Origin: Bernardetia sp042180575 | GTDB taxonomy: Bacteria > Bacteroidota > Bacteroidia > Cytophagales > Bernardetiaceae | Assembly: GCF_042180575.1 (NCBI RefSeq) | Contig: NZ_CP170094.1 | Coordinates: forward strand, 5,766,001-5,830,000 | Direction of reading: 5' to 3' | Length of the DNA stretch: 64,000 bases | Shown: one piece after another, positions 27,551-37,600 of the stretch | Position numbering within the stretch: the first letter of the stretch is position 1 | How the letters are laid out: the number at the start of each line of letters is the position of its first letter | The notes under the pieces: model-generated | The model's database searches: none | Told to the model about the DNA's origin: nothing | Seen by the model: only the letters and a program-made list of their open reading frames with translations | Translations under genes and position numbers: made by a program

Positions 27551-28945
27551 TTACTTGCCTCTTCCTTTACCACTAAATTTTGGATTATTACTCCTACGTC
27601 CTTTCGTATTTGATTTTGCTTTACCCAAATTTACAGAATTAGATTTCCCTTTACTTCCTCCTTGAGAATCAGAAGTACGATTTCTTTCTCTGTTTCTATT
27701 AAAACCACCTCTTCCACTTCGTTGGCGTGCTGCCAATTCAGCTTCTTCGATGTCTTCTTTTGAAGGTGCAGTAGGTTCAAAACCTTCTACTACTTTTTTC
27801 TCAATTTTTTCGTTGAGAAGTTTTTCAATGTTTTCTACAAATTCAATTTCGTCATGAGAAACTAACGAAATAGCATCTCCTCCTGCACCTGCACGACCTG
27901 TACGACCAATTCTATGTACATAATCTTCTGGAACATTTGGTAATTCGTAATTAATCACATACGGCAAAAGTGGAATGTCTAAACCTCTTGCTGCAATATC
28001 TGTCGCTACCAAAACACGAATAGAACCATCTTTAAAGCCTTGTAGAGCTTTTGTACGTGCATTTTGAGTTTTGTTTCCATGGATGGCTGCTGCTTGAATT
28101 CCTCTTTTAGTCATTCTATCACTCAAACGGTTTGCACCATGTTTTGTACGAGTGAAAACCAAAACCTGTTCCCATTCTCCCTCATCAATCAATTTTATAA
28201 TCAAATCTGATTTTCGTGTTTTATTTACACTATAAACAGTTTGATTGATTTTTTCTACGGTGGTATTTTCTGGAGTTGCTTCTACGGTTACGTGATTATT
28301 TAATATTTTTCCTGCTAAAGATTTTATTTCTTTAGAGAAAGTAGCCGAAAAAAGAAGATTTTGCCTTTTGGTAGGAACAAGTTTAATTACTCGTTTTATA
28401 TCGTGCAAAAATCCCATATCTAGCATTCTATCAGCTTCATCCAATACCAAAATCTCTACATCGGCAAGCGAAAGAGCTTTTTGTCCTTCCAAATCCAACA
28501 AACGACCGGGAGTTGCTACCAAGACATCAACACCATTTTTTAGCGTTCTGATTTGTGGATTTTGATTGACACCGCCAAAAATAACAGCACTTCGAATATC
28601 TAAAAATTCGCTATATTCCTTTACATTTTCGAAAACCTGTGCTGCAAGTTCACGAGTAGGAGTAAGGATAAGACAACGTAAACTACGTCTTCTAATCTTC
28701 GAACGCTGCTTTACATCTTGAGTAAGAAGTTGGAGCATAGGAAGCGTAAACCCTGCTGTTTTTCCAGTTCCAGTTTGTGCTGATGCCAAAACATCTTTTC
28801 TATCTAAAACAAAGGGAATTACTTTTTCTTGAATAGGTGAAGGCAAAGTATAACCTACTTTTTTTACAGCTTGAAGAAGCTCATCTGAAAGACCTAAATC
28901 AGCAAATGATTTGGTCGTATTATTTTTTGTACTATTGTCTGACAT
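27551..28945 (-). CDS. DEAD-box ATP-dependent RNA helicase (RhlE-like)
   Basis: The 464-residue protein carries the full helicase set: Q motif (GYTLPSPIQEKVIPF), motif I AQTGTGKT, Ia PTRELA, II DEAD (LVLDEADRMLDMGF), III SAT, V ATDIAARGLDIP and VI HRIGRTGRAG. The C-terminal ~70 residues are rich in Arg, Gly, Ser and Asn (GRGGFNRNRERNR), an RNA-binding tail typical of RhlE and CsdA-like proteins in Bacteroidota. The likely role is in ribosome assembly or mRNA turnover. It starts at 28945 and is monocistronic. Confidence 0.95.
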   Translation of the reverse strand: MSDNSTKNNTTKSFADLGLSDELLQAVKKVGYTLPSPIQEKVIPFVLDRKDVLASAQTGTGKTAGFTLPMLQLLTQDVKQRSKIRRRSLRCLILTPTRELAAQVFENVKEYSEFLDIRSAVIFGGVNQNPQIRTLKNGVDVLVATPGRLLDLEGQKALSLADVEILVLDEADRMLDMGFLHDIKRVIKLVPTKRQNLLFSATFSKEIKSLAGKILNNHVTVEATPENTTVEKINQTVYSVNKTRKSDLIIKLIDEGEWEQVLVFTRTKHGANRLSDRMTKRGIQAAAIHGNKTQNARTKALQGFKDGSIRVLVATDIAARGLDIPLLPYVINYELPNVPEDYVHRIGRTGRAGAGGDAISLVSHDEIEFVENIEKLLNEKIEKKVVEGFEPTAPSKEDIEEAELAARQRSGRGGFNRNRERNRTSDSQGGSKGKSNSVNLGKAKSNTKGRRSNNPKFSGKGRGK

Positions 28946-29070
28946 ATAAATGGATTGTGAAATGAGCCTTTTTATATCTTGTAAATCACAAACAATAAAG
29001 TTTTAGAATAAAAACAGTATTTTTGTTAAACCTCATTTCGGAATGTAACTACAAAGATACTATTAATTTT

Positions 29071-29841
29071 ATGAAAAAATATATCTCTGCTTTTCTAATC
29101 ACAATTTTTATGCTCTGTATTGTTGCTTGTACTTCAGAACAAGAACAACAACCAACCAATTTGATTACAGAAAATCTTTCTGAAAGTCAGATTGATTCAG
29201 TCTTGAATCAATTTGAATTTGAATATGAAAACCCTGTTTTTATAGAAAATAGTGATGAAATTTTATTACCTATAAAAACCTCACTTGTAGGAAATGGAAA
29301 AAGTAGTAGGAAATATTCTGGTTACTCTTACGACTCTTATGATTCTTATGAAGAAAAAAATAGATTTACAACTACTTGGAATATGTTGTTTTATAATAAG
29401 GCGACAGGAAATACTCACTTATTGACTGACCAAAAATATAATATCACAGATTTTACAACCAACATAAAAGAAACAGGAGCTGTTCTCTCAAAAAGTATTT
29501 TATACAATATTATTTCTTTAGATAATAATTATGATGGAGAATTGGATTATAAAGACCCTCAAAACCTTTATATTTCTACTAATGATGGCAAAAACTTAAA
29601 ATTACTTTCTCCTCAAAAAGAAGCCTTACAATCTTATACATTAGTTCCTAAAAATGACCAAATCATTATCCGAACGCTTAGAGATACAAATAATGATTCT
29701 TTGTTTAGGATTAAAGAAGATGAACAGATTTGGTATAAAATAGATTTACAAACTGACTCTGTTGCTAAAGAAATGGTAGAGAAAAATTTACAAGAAAAAG
29801 TAAAACGACTTTATTTTGAGCAATGGCTTAAAAAGAAGTAA
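29071..29841 (+). CDS. Hypothetical lipoprotein, 256 residues
   Basis: The start is the ATG at 29071, which gives a lipoprotein signal (MKKYISAFLITIFMLCIVACTSE); an upstream in-frame TTG would spoil it. The mature protein is acidic with a Tyr/Ser-rich patch (YSYDSYDSYEEKN) and strands resembling beta-propeller blades (NLYISTNDGKNLKLLSP, IIRTLRDTNNDSLFRIKED). EF-hand-like DxNxD acidic loops (LDNNYDGELDYKD) are present. The function is unknown. Confidence 0.7.
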   Translation: MKKYISAFLITIFMLCIVACTSEQEQQPTNLITENLSESQIDSVLNQFEFEYENPVFIENSDEILLPIKTSLVGNGKSSRKYSGYSYDSYDSYEEKNRFTTTWNMLFYNKATGNTHLLTDQKYNITDFTTNIKETGAVLSKSILYNIISLDNNYDGELDYKDPQNLYISTNDGKNLKLLSPQKEALQSYTLVPKNDQIIIRTLRDTNNDSLFRIKEDEQIWYKIDLQTDSVAKEMVEKNLQEKVKRLYFEQWLKKK

Positions 29842-29873
29842 AATTGGTTTTGCTCTCAAATAGAGTTTAATAA

Positions 29874-29916
29874 ACATAGAAAAGTTGAGAGAATTATTTT
29901 CTCAGCTTTTCTATGT
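29874..29916. terminator. Hairpin between convergent genes
   Basis: A 17-bp stem with arms starting ACATAGAAAAG and ending CTTTTCTATGT (one G-T pair) lies between the convergent genes ending at 29841 and 29938. It may terminate both. Confidence 0.65.
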
Positions 29917-29937
29917 GTTACCTCAATAATTATAATT

Positions 29938-31176
29938 TTATTCAGCATATTTATTTACTAATCTTACCATTAGGTTGTTGAGGTATTCTACTTCATATTC
30001 CCCTACTGTAGCTTCTATATGGTCATTTCCTATTCCACTATGATTTGTGATAAAAACATAGGTGGAGTTAGTAGCTAAACTAAAAGAACGCATCAATGCT
30101 TCTGTATTTTTATTAATTCCACTTGCAGTGATAGGAATCACTTTAATTCCTAATTTTGCTGCTTCTTTTATACTTGCTTGTAAATTTTGGATTACTTGTG
30201 CTTCTGAATGAGCAGGCGCATCTAAAATTAAAAAGATAATTTTTGTCTTCGCATTTGGATTCCATTCTAGTTGAAAAATAGCTTTATCCAAACCACTATG
30301 AACAGCTTCAGGATAATCTCCACCTCCAACTGCATCTTGTGATTTGATAAAATCAATAGTTTGAGAAGTGCTTTGAGTAAAAGGAGAAACTTTAGTTACA
30401 TATTCATCAAACTCATCTCTATAGAAAACAGAAGAAGTACGTATTGTTTTGTTGGGATTGTTTGTAGAAATTCTTTGTATTACATCTTGAAGTTCATTCT
30501 TTAGAAAATGAATTTCATCGCCCATAGAACCTGTTGCATCTACAACAAAAGAAATATCTATTTGAGGTGAAGTAGAAGGAATAGAAGAAGTATTATTTAT
30601 TATAATGGTGTGAGTATCTTCTATAGTTTGATATAACTGAACAGGATTAATTACTTGATTCGTTGAATGAATCACAATTCGACAATCTTCTAGCTTTACA
30701 TTTGAATTTTTTTCATAAAGATTTAGCCATAATTCAGCTCTACCTAAATTGTCTGTTTTTGAAGTCCATATTTTGTTTGAATTATTCATTAATGATACTT
30801 CTATATTTCCTAAAGCATTGCCTAAGTCATTTTCAATTTTTATAGCAATTCTTTGAGTAGGAAAAAAATTCCAATAATCTGAATAATTTGCAAATTGAGT
30901 AGAAGAAGATAAGTTTTTCCAAAAATCCCAATTATCCAAGTCATTCCATTCTCCTGCTGTCATTACTCCTGAAGAATCTGCACCATTTCCTCCACCTCCA
31001 TCATCAGGAGTACTAGAAGAATCATCAGAATCTGAACCATCTGAACCACCTGTAGAAATATCTTCACTGCTATCTCTATATGAACCATCGTCATAATCTT
31101 CTGCACAACTAAAGAAAAATAATAAACAGAAAGAGAGAAAAAATAAGTTGAGAAAAGTTAGTTTTGAAAGTTTCAT
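29938..31176 (-). CDS. von Willebrand factor A domain lipoprotein
   Basis: The start is the ATG at 31176 (MKLSKLTFLNLFFLSFCLLF), giving the lipobox FFFSCAED; an in-frame TTG at 31209 adds eleven residues before the signal. After a low-complexity Asp/Ser/Gly stretch (SDGSDSDDSSSTPDDGGGG), a beta-sandwich region precedes a vWA domain near residue 210. Its MIDAS-like motif reads DISFVVDATGSMGDE, and ILDAPAHSEAQV and IPITASGINKNTEALMR follow. It probably binds a metal ion and a protein partner at the cell surface. The function is otherwise unknown. Confidence 0.85.
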   Translation of the reverse strand: MKLSKLTFLNLFFLSFCLLFFFSCAEDYDDGSYRDSSEDISTGGSDGSDSDDSSSTPDDGGGGNGADSSGVMTAGEWNDLDNWDFWKNLSSSTQFANYSDYWNFFPTQRIAIKIENDLGNALGNIEVSLMNNSNKIWTSKTDNLGRAELWLNLYEKNSNVKLEDCRIVIHSTNQVINPVQLYQTIEDTHTIIINNTSSIPSTSPQIDISFVVDATGSMGDEIHFLKNELQDVIQRISTNNPNKTIRTSSVFYRDEFDEYVTKVSPFTQSTSQTIDFIKSQDAVGGGDYPEAVHSGLDKAIFQLEWNPNAKTKIIFLILDAPAHSEAQVIQNLQASIKEAAKLGIKVIPITASGINKNTEALMRSFSLATNSTYVFITNHSGIGNDHIEATVGEYEVEYLNNLMVRLVNKYAE

Positions 31177-31195
31177 AATAGAATGTAAATTTATT

Positions 31196-31488
31196 TGGTT
31201 ATCTGACAATTTTTGTGAAGTTTTGATTTTTACTCCGTTAGGAGTTTTATATTGGTAGAAAAATAGAAACGTTAAAACTCATCTACTCCGTAGGAGTTGC
31301 ATAGCATTTTTTACTACCTATTCTAAATGCTACCAATGTGTAGTTCCTAACGGAACAGAATACAGTTTCTACATTCTTAACTTTGTTACCAATATCAAGT
31401 TCCTACGGAACATCAAGGCAAATAAGTGTATTAATGGTAGCTGTTAACTACCCATGTTACACGTTCCACAAAAATTGTCAGATAACCA
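31196..31488. repeat. 293-bp MITE-like element with perfect terminal repeats and a 6-bp target duplication
   Basis: The ends 31196-31217 and 31467-31488 are perfect reverse complements over 22 bases (outer end TGGTTATCTGACAA). Both ends are flanked by TTTATT (31190-31195 and 31489-31494). The interior has several copies of the ATATTGGTAG and ACTCCGTAGGAGTT-type palindromic modules that also fill 636-828. There is no open frame. Confidence 0.75.
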
Positions 31489-31494
31489 TTTATT

Positions 31495-31863
31495 TTTTGT
31501 TAAAAAATTTGTAATCTATACGTATCTTGATTTATAAAGTGTTGCAAATGCTGTAAGATTTATTCGTGTATTTTATGACTTTGATTAATTTTATCATTGA
31601 AATAGTTTTAATACTTGAAAGACTAGAGTAAATTTTGTTTTAGAATGAATTTTTATGTAAATTTTAAGTGAAAATTATGAATATTCGAATTTGTAACTCA
31701 AATTTGCATGTTCTACTATCTTATTTTTTATATTTTTACTTGTTTGGGAATAGAGTTTTGTAAAATTCAAGACTTTTAGATTAAATTACTTATTACAAAT
31801 AAATTACATTAGTTATCGTAATTTTTAATTCGTAATTGTTCCTTACTTCTAGCTTTTACGATT
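31495..31863. other. Intergenic region upstream of murD
   Basis: This stretch is AT-rich. Near 31815-31845 it has TAATTTTTAATTCGTAATTG, a motif also found at 45885-45905 and 53753-53780 and in inverted form at 45723-45750. That looks like another short dispersed repeat. No gene is visible. Confidence 0.45.
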
Positions 31864-33234
31864 ATGAAACAAAAAAATGTAGTTATTCTTGGTGGTGGAG
31901 AAAGTGGTGTAGGGGCAGCTCGCCTAGCAGCCGAAAAAGGATATAATGTTTTTCTATCCGAAAAAAATAAACTTTCTGATGAAAATCGCTATGAACTAGA
32001 GCATCACAAGATTTTTTATGAGGAAGGATTGCATACCGAATCAATTATTTTGGGAGCAGATTTGATTATCAAAAGTCCAGGGATTCCTGAAACTACGCCT
32101 ATTATGGAAGCTATTCGATTAGAACATATCGATGTAGTTTCTGAAATTGAATTTGCTTCTCGTTTTGTTTCTGGAAAAATAATAGCTATTACAGGAACAA
32201 ATGGAAAAACAACAACGACACTTTTGGCTTATTATTTACTCAAAAGTGCAGGTTTGAGTGTTTGCCTAGCTGGAAATATAGGAAAAAGTTTTGCTCGTGA
32301 AGCGATTGAAGATGATTATGATTATTATGTGATTGAAGTAAGTAGTTTTCAGTTAGATGACATTGATGAGTTTCGTCCTCATGTGGCTGTTCTTTTGAAT
32401 ATTACGCCTGACCATTTGGATAGATATGATTATCAAATGGAAAATTATGTAAATGCAAAGTTCAAAATCAATGAAAATCAGAGCAATAAAGACTTTTTTA
32501 TTTATAATGAGGAAGATATAGAATCACTCAAATATATTCGTTTTCATCGCCTTGCTGGGAGAATGCTTCCTATTAATATTTCAAAACAAAAAGAATATTT
32601 ATCACTTCAAAATAAGCTAAGAATTTCGGCTACGCCTGCTCAAATGTTGGATATTCCTATTTCTGATTTGCCACTCAAAGGAGCGCATAATTTTCTGAAT
32701 ATTGCAGCAGCAGGAATGGTAGCACAGATTATAGGACTTTCAGATGAACAAATCATAAAAGGTTTAAAGTCATTCAAAAATGCACCTCACCGATTAGAAA
32801 AAATCAAGACTATAAAAGGAATTACATTTATAAATGACTCAAAGGCGACCAATGTTGATGCTGTTTCGTATGCCCTAGAGAGTTTTGATAAGCCTTTGAT
32901 TTGGATTGTGGGAGGAGTGGATAAAGGAAATGAATATGAACTTATTGAAGAGTCTGTCAAAAAGAATGTTCGTGCAATCGTTTGTCTGGGAAAAGATAAT
33001 GAAAAACTAATTACTTTTTTTAAGGAAAAAGTAAGCGAAATTAGAGAAACAAACAGTATGAAAAAAGCAATCGAAACTGCTTTTAGCTTGGCAGAAAATG
33101 AAGACATTGTTTTGCTTTCTCCTGCATGTGCGAGTTTTGATTTATTCAAAAACTACGAAGATAGAGGCGACCAATTTCGTCGTTATGTACAAGAATTAGC
33201 TTTAAATTTAAAAGAAAAACAACAACCTGTATAG
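31864..33234 (+). CDS. murD: UDP-N-acetylmuramoylalanine--D-glutamate ligase
   Basis: The 456-residue Mur ligase adds D-glutamate to UDP-MurNAc-L-alanine in peptidoglycan synthesis. Seen: an N-terminal Rossmann-like start (VVILGGGESGVGAARLA), the ATP loop ITGTNGKTTTTLL near residues 108-120, LLNITPDHLDRY, GAHNFLNIAAA, FINDSKATNVDAV, and a C-terminal LLSPACASFDLFKNYEDRGDQF, which is typical of MurD. It is not in a dcw cluster here. An inverted repeat lies between it and the next gene. Confidence 0.97.
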   Translation: MKQKNVVILGGGESGVGAARLAAEKGYNVFLSEKNKLSDENRYELEHHKIFYEEGLHTESIILGADLIIKSPGIPETTPIMEAIRLEHIDVVSEIEFASRFVSGKIIAITGTNGKTTTTLLAYYLLKSAGLSVCLAGNIGKSFAREAIEDDYDYYVIEVSSFQLDDIDEFRPHVAVLLNITPDHLDRYDYQMENYVNAKFKINENQSNKDFFIYNEEDIESLKYIRFHRLAGRMLPINISKQKEYLSLQNKLRISATPAQMLDIPISDLPLKGAHNFLNIAAAGMVAQIIGLSDEQIIKGLKSFKNAPHRLEKIKTIKGITFINDSKATNVDAVSYALESFDKPLIWIVGGVDKGNEYELIEESVKKNVRAIVCLGKDNEKLITFFKEKVSEIRETNSMKKAIETAFSLAENEDIVLLSPACASFDLFKNYEDRGDQFRRYVQELALNLKEKQQPV

Positions 33235-33243
33235 GTAATTATT

Positions 33244-33275
33244 AACCCTAAGGGGCTTCAGTGACCCTTAGGGTT
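33244..33275 (+). terminator. Hairpin between murD and the next gene
   Basis: Perfect 11-bp arms AACCCTAAGGG / CCCTTAGGGTT lie 9 bases after the murD stop. The T run after it is weak, so it could attenuate rather than end transcription. Confidence 0.55.
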
Positions 33276-33294
33276 TGAGTATAAAAAACAAAAA

Positions 33295-34437
33295 ATGGAA
33301 GCATCTGTAAAAAACAAACCGAATCTAAACCTAAAAAAGGAACAAGAAAAAACAAAAAATCAGGCAGTCTTGCCCAACCGTTTTTCTATGAATTGGATTG
33401 TAAGCCGTCGTTATGACGGTTTCTTTTTTATAGGAAGTTGTGTTTTTACACTCTTTTTTTTAGGGATTTTTATGTATGCAGAAACATTAGATCTAGCTCC
33501 TCAAGGTGATTCTATTATTCTTACTTATTTTGTTTTTACGGCTATTTTTGACCACCCTCATATTTTTCAAACCTTCTCAAGAACACACGCTGATAAAGAA
33601 GAATTTGAAGAACGAAAAAATATGCATACGTGGGGATTAGCTGCTTTTATTGTCGCTGGGTTGGTTCTGACAGGAATGGGATTTGAAAAAGAACTGATTG
33701 TTTTTGCTGCATTTTTTGGAAGTTGGCATATTATCCGTCAGCATTCTGGTTTTTTGAAGGCGTATAAAGGAATCAATCAAGATTTTGATAAAATTGATGA
33801 CTATTTGGATACAGGTCTTTTTTATTCGGGTATGTTTGCTTGTTTTTTTAGAGATTATTCGGATATAAAAAGCCCTGTCGTGATTTATAAAGAACTAACT
33901 GCTAACTTCCCTTATCTTCCCCCACAGATTACAGAAATCGTTTGGAGTATTTTTATTTTCTTTTTGGTTGCTTTTTCATTGCGTCAAGTGTGGAGATTGT
34001 ACAAACGAAAACCAATAAATATTCCTAAAATACTATTTTTAGTCGCTGCACTTTCTACGCATTATTTTGTGTTTTTTCTTACTGCTTTGCCTTTTTTAGT
34101 TGCAGAATCACTAGAAACTGTCTATCATAACATTCAGTATCAAGGCTTTGTGATGCACTACCAAAGAAAGCGTTTTGCTCATATCAAAAATGTCGTTTTG
34201 AAGTGGTTTGGCGTTGCTATGATTTATGGTTTGGTAGTCGGAACAATAGAAGTAATAGGCTTAATGACTAATGGATGGGCAAAATGGCTTTTTGTTCCCT
34301 TTACAATGGTTGTAATTTATCATTACTATATCGATGGGTTAATATGGAAGTTTGGTAAAAATCCAGAACTGCGAAAACTTCTTTTTGATAAAAGTGCTGT
34401 TGTTTCTTCTTCTTCTGATAAAGAAAATATTGATTAA
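33295..34437 (+). CDS. Histidine-rich polytopic membrane protein, function unknown
   Basis: The 380-residue protein has a charged N-terminal tail (about 35 residues) and around seven to eight hydrophobic segments. Histidines cluster at membrane edges: FDHPHIFQTFSRTHAD, SWHIIRQHSGFLKAY, ALSTHYFVFF, TVYHNIQYQGFVMHYQRKRF and VIYHYYIDGLIWKF. This spacing is reminiscent of metal-binding membrane oxygenases or desaturases, but I cannot place it in a family. The 60-bp gap after murD allows co-transcription. Confidence 0.7.
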   Translation: MEASVKNKPNLNLKKEQEKTKNQAVLPNRFSMNWIVSRRYDGFFFIGSCVFTLFFLGIFMYAETLDLAPQGDSIILTYFVFTAIFDHPHIFQTFSRTHADKEEFEERKNMHTWGLAAFIVAGLVLTGMGFEKELIVFAAFFGSWHIIRQHSGFLKAYKGINQDFDKIDDYLDTGLFYSGMFACFFRDYSDIKSPVVIYKELTANFPYLPPQITEIVWSIFIFFLVAFSLRQVWRLYKRKPINIPKILFLVAALSTHYFVFFLTALPFLVAESLETVYHNIQYQGFVMHYQRKRFAHIKNVVLKWFGVAMIYGLVVGTIEVIGLMTNGWAKWLFVPFTMVVIYHYYIDGLIWKFGKNPELRKLLFDKSAVVSSSSDKENID

Positions 34438-34497
34438 TTGAATAAAAATTATGTATTAAAAGTAGGATTAAATAAACTTTTATTCAAAATAAATACA

Positions 34498-34505
34498 TAC
34501 CTTTG
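34498..34505 (+). promoter_or_regulatory. Possible -7 promoter element
   Basis: TACCTTTG fits the Bacteroidota -7 form TAnnTTTG, about 130 bases upstream of the start at 34637. I see no good TTTG about 20 bases upstream, so support is weak. Confidence 0.3.
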
Positions 34506-34636
34506 CAGCAGCAAATCCCCTCTATTACTAATTTCTATTTCCAAACAGAATTATCTCTGATTATAAAGTACACTTTTTACCTATCCCCTCAAAAACTGTA
34601 CTTTATAGTTTCATAATTCGCAATTTATTTTCTTTG

Positions 34637-37600
34637 ATGAAAAAATTATATTCTACTTTTAGAAACCAAATCAAAACTATACTATTTGGTTTTTCTTTGC
34701 TCTTTACTCTGTTCTTTTTTAATTCGCATGTAGCACATGCTCAAGCCTTTCGTACTACTTGGGTTACTAATGATGGTACAATAAAAATTCCTACAAATAG
34801 TTCTAGTGGTATATACAATTACAGTATCACTTGGACAAATTTAAGTAATACAGGAGTAGGAAATGGCTCTGCTACTGGAAGAAGAGGTCAATATACTATT
34901 GTAGGACTTAGAAATGGAGATGTTTATGAAGTAGCTATTACAGGAAGTTTTCCTCATTTTCACATGAACAATGATAATAATCATAAAGAAAAACTGCAAA
35001 CCATAGAAGCATGGGGGAATATAGCTTGGAGGAGTATGAGAGATGCTTTTTTCGGTTGTTCTAACCTTATTTACAATGCTACTGATGTTCCAAATCTTTC
35101 TAGAGTAAGTGACATAGGACGAATGTTTAGTGGATGTTCTGTATTTAATGCCGATATTGGAAACTGGAATACGAGTAATATCATAGATATGTTTGGTGTA
35201 TTTGAGCAGGCTAGTTCTTTTAATCAACCTATTGATAACTGGAATACTCAAAGGGTAACTGATATGAGTTATATGTTTTTTGGAGCTACTTCCTTTAATC
35301 AACCTATTGGAAGTTGGAATACAGCTAATGTAACCAATATGCGATATATGTTCTGGGATGCCAGTTCTTTCAATCAGCCTATTGGAAATTGGAATACAGG
35401 TAACGTAAGAAATATGAGTAATATGTTTTTGCGTGCCTCTGTTTTTAACCAGCCTATTGGAAATTGGAATACAGGTAATGTAAGAGATATGCTTAGGATG
35501 TTTAGTAGAGCTGGTTCTTTTAATCAACCTATTGGAAATTGGAATACGGGTAATGTAAGAGACATGAGTGGTATGTTTTACGAAGCCACAGCTTTCAATC
35601 AAGACATTGGAAACTGGAACACTCAAAGGGTAACTGATATGCTTATGATGTTTATTAGAGCTACTTCTTTCAACCAGCCTATTGGGAACTGGAATATTAG
35701 TAATGTTACCACGATGGGAGCAATGCTAAATAACTCTGGACTAAATGCACTTAACTATGATTCTACACTTATAGGCTGGGCTTCTCAAAATGTACAAATA
35801 GATGTAAGACTAGGTGCTACTGGACTTACTTACTGTAATGGTGAATCAGCACGTAATATGCTCATTTCATCTCATAACTGGACGATTACAGGTGATTCAA
35901 CAGTTGGAGCTTCAGTAAATAATATTACATTACCACAAAATCAATTTGATTTATGTCCAAATACACCTACTACTCTTGAAATAGATGCAAATGGAGTAGT
36001 AACTTGGTACGATTCTCCTACGAATCCTGTTTCTATTCATACAGGAAGTAGTTTTACAACTTCTATTCTGACACGAGATTCTACTTATTTTTATGTTCAA
36101 GATTCAGTTGCTGGCTGTGGGGTTAGCAATAGATTAGCCATATTGGTTACTACTTCATCCATGGAAAATATTACTCCACCTCAAAATCAGTTTGGAGTGT
36201 GTCTGAATGATACTACCGTTTTAGAAGTTAGTGGAAACGGAATAGTCTATTGGTACGATTCTCCTACAAGTAGTACACCTCTTCAAATAGGAAATAGCTT
36301 TACAACACCAGTTCTGACAGCAGATTCTACGTATTTCTATGCTTTTGATTCTATTGTAGGTTGTAATAATGAGAGGTTAGAACTTTTAGTAACTGCTTTG
36401 CAATCATTAAATGCAGTTAGCAAAACAAATTATACGACTTATTTAGATGCTAGTGGACAAGTGGAAATAGATGCAATTTTATTAGATAGTATTAGTTCAG
36501 CAGGTTGTGGTAATACGGTTGCTTCTTATCTTTATGATGATACAGGACTAGCTACTCGCTCTTTTTCTTGTATAGATTCTATTCAGAACGTAGTTTTGCG
36601 AGTAACAGATAATAATGGAAATACAGATACTTCATCTACAGTTGTTCACGTAAAAGACACTATTCCACCGACTTTCACTACACGAGTTGTACCTGTTCAT
36701 TTTGGAGCTAGTAATCAAGCTGTTGTTCCAGCTAATTATTTTATCACAGCTTTGAGTGATAACTGTACAGATTCTACAGATATTTCTGTTGTCTTTAATC
36801 GCAATGGAAGAGATAGCGTAACACTCTACTGTGGTAGTAGTGCAATTAGAAACCTCCAATTAAGAGTTACTGATAGGGTAGGAAATGTGGTTATTCAACC
36901 TGTGGAGATTCGTCTTACTTCTTCTATTTATGATTTTAATGTAAATATTGTTGGAGGAGTTTTCCGTCCTGCTATTCCTACTACGATTACAGTGTTGGCA
37001 AATAATTATTCTTGCGCTCCCAAATCTGGTGAGCTAAAAGTTACTCTGCCTAGTAATGTAACTTATAATTCAGCTTCCATAACTCCAAATAGAATTGTAG
37101 GAAATGATTTGTTTTGGAATGTTACTGATTTGAATTATGATAGAAACTTTGTAGTTAGAGTTTCTGTAACTCCAGATATTAGCTTAAATATTGGCGACGA
37201 AGTTTGTTTTGCAGGACATATCACACCTGAAACGACTGATTATTATCGTGCAAATAATCTAAAACAATACTGTTTTCCAATCGTAAACTCCTACGACCCG
37301 AACGACAAACAAGTTTATCCACAAGGAATTTGTGATGAGAAATTTACGAAGCGTTCAGATTTGCCACTTACTTATACCATTCGTTTTCAAAATACAGGAA
37401 ATGCACCTGCTTTGAATGTACGCATTGCAGATTCATTGAGTAGTTTATTAAATCGTCGTTCTTTGCGAGTTGTGGGAAGTAGCCATCCAATGGTTGTCGA
37501 TACAACAGCAAATAATAATGTTATTAATTTTGTATTCGATAATATCAATTTGCCTGATAGCACAACCAGTCCAGAGCTAAGTCAAGGATATGTTATTTTT

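Noticed and set aside
32787..33149. 120-codon minus-strand ORF inside murD
   Set aside because: Fully covered by conserved MurD motifs on the plus strand.
34841..35626. 261-codon minus-strand ORF opposite the T9SS surface protein
   Set aside because: It is the shadow of the in-phase DUF285 repeats on the other strand, with a repetitive unnatural composition.
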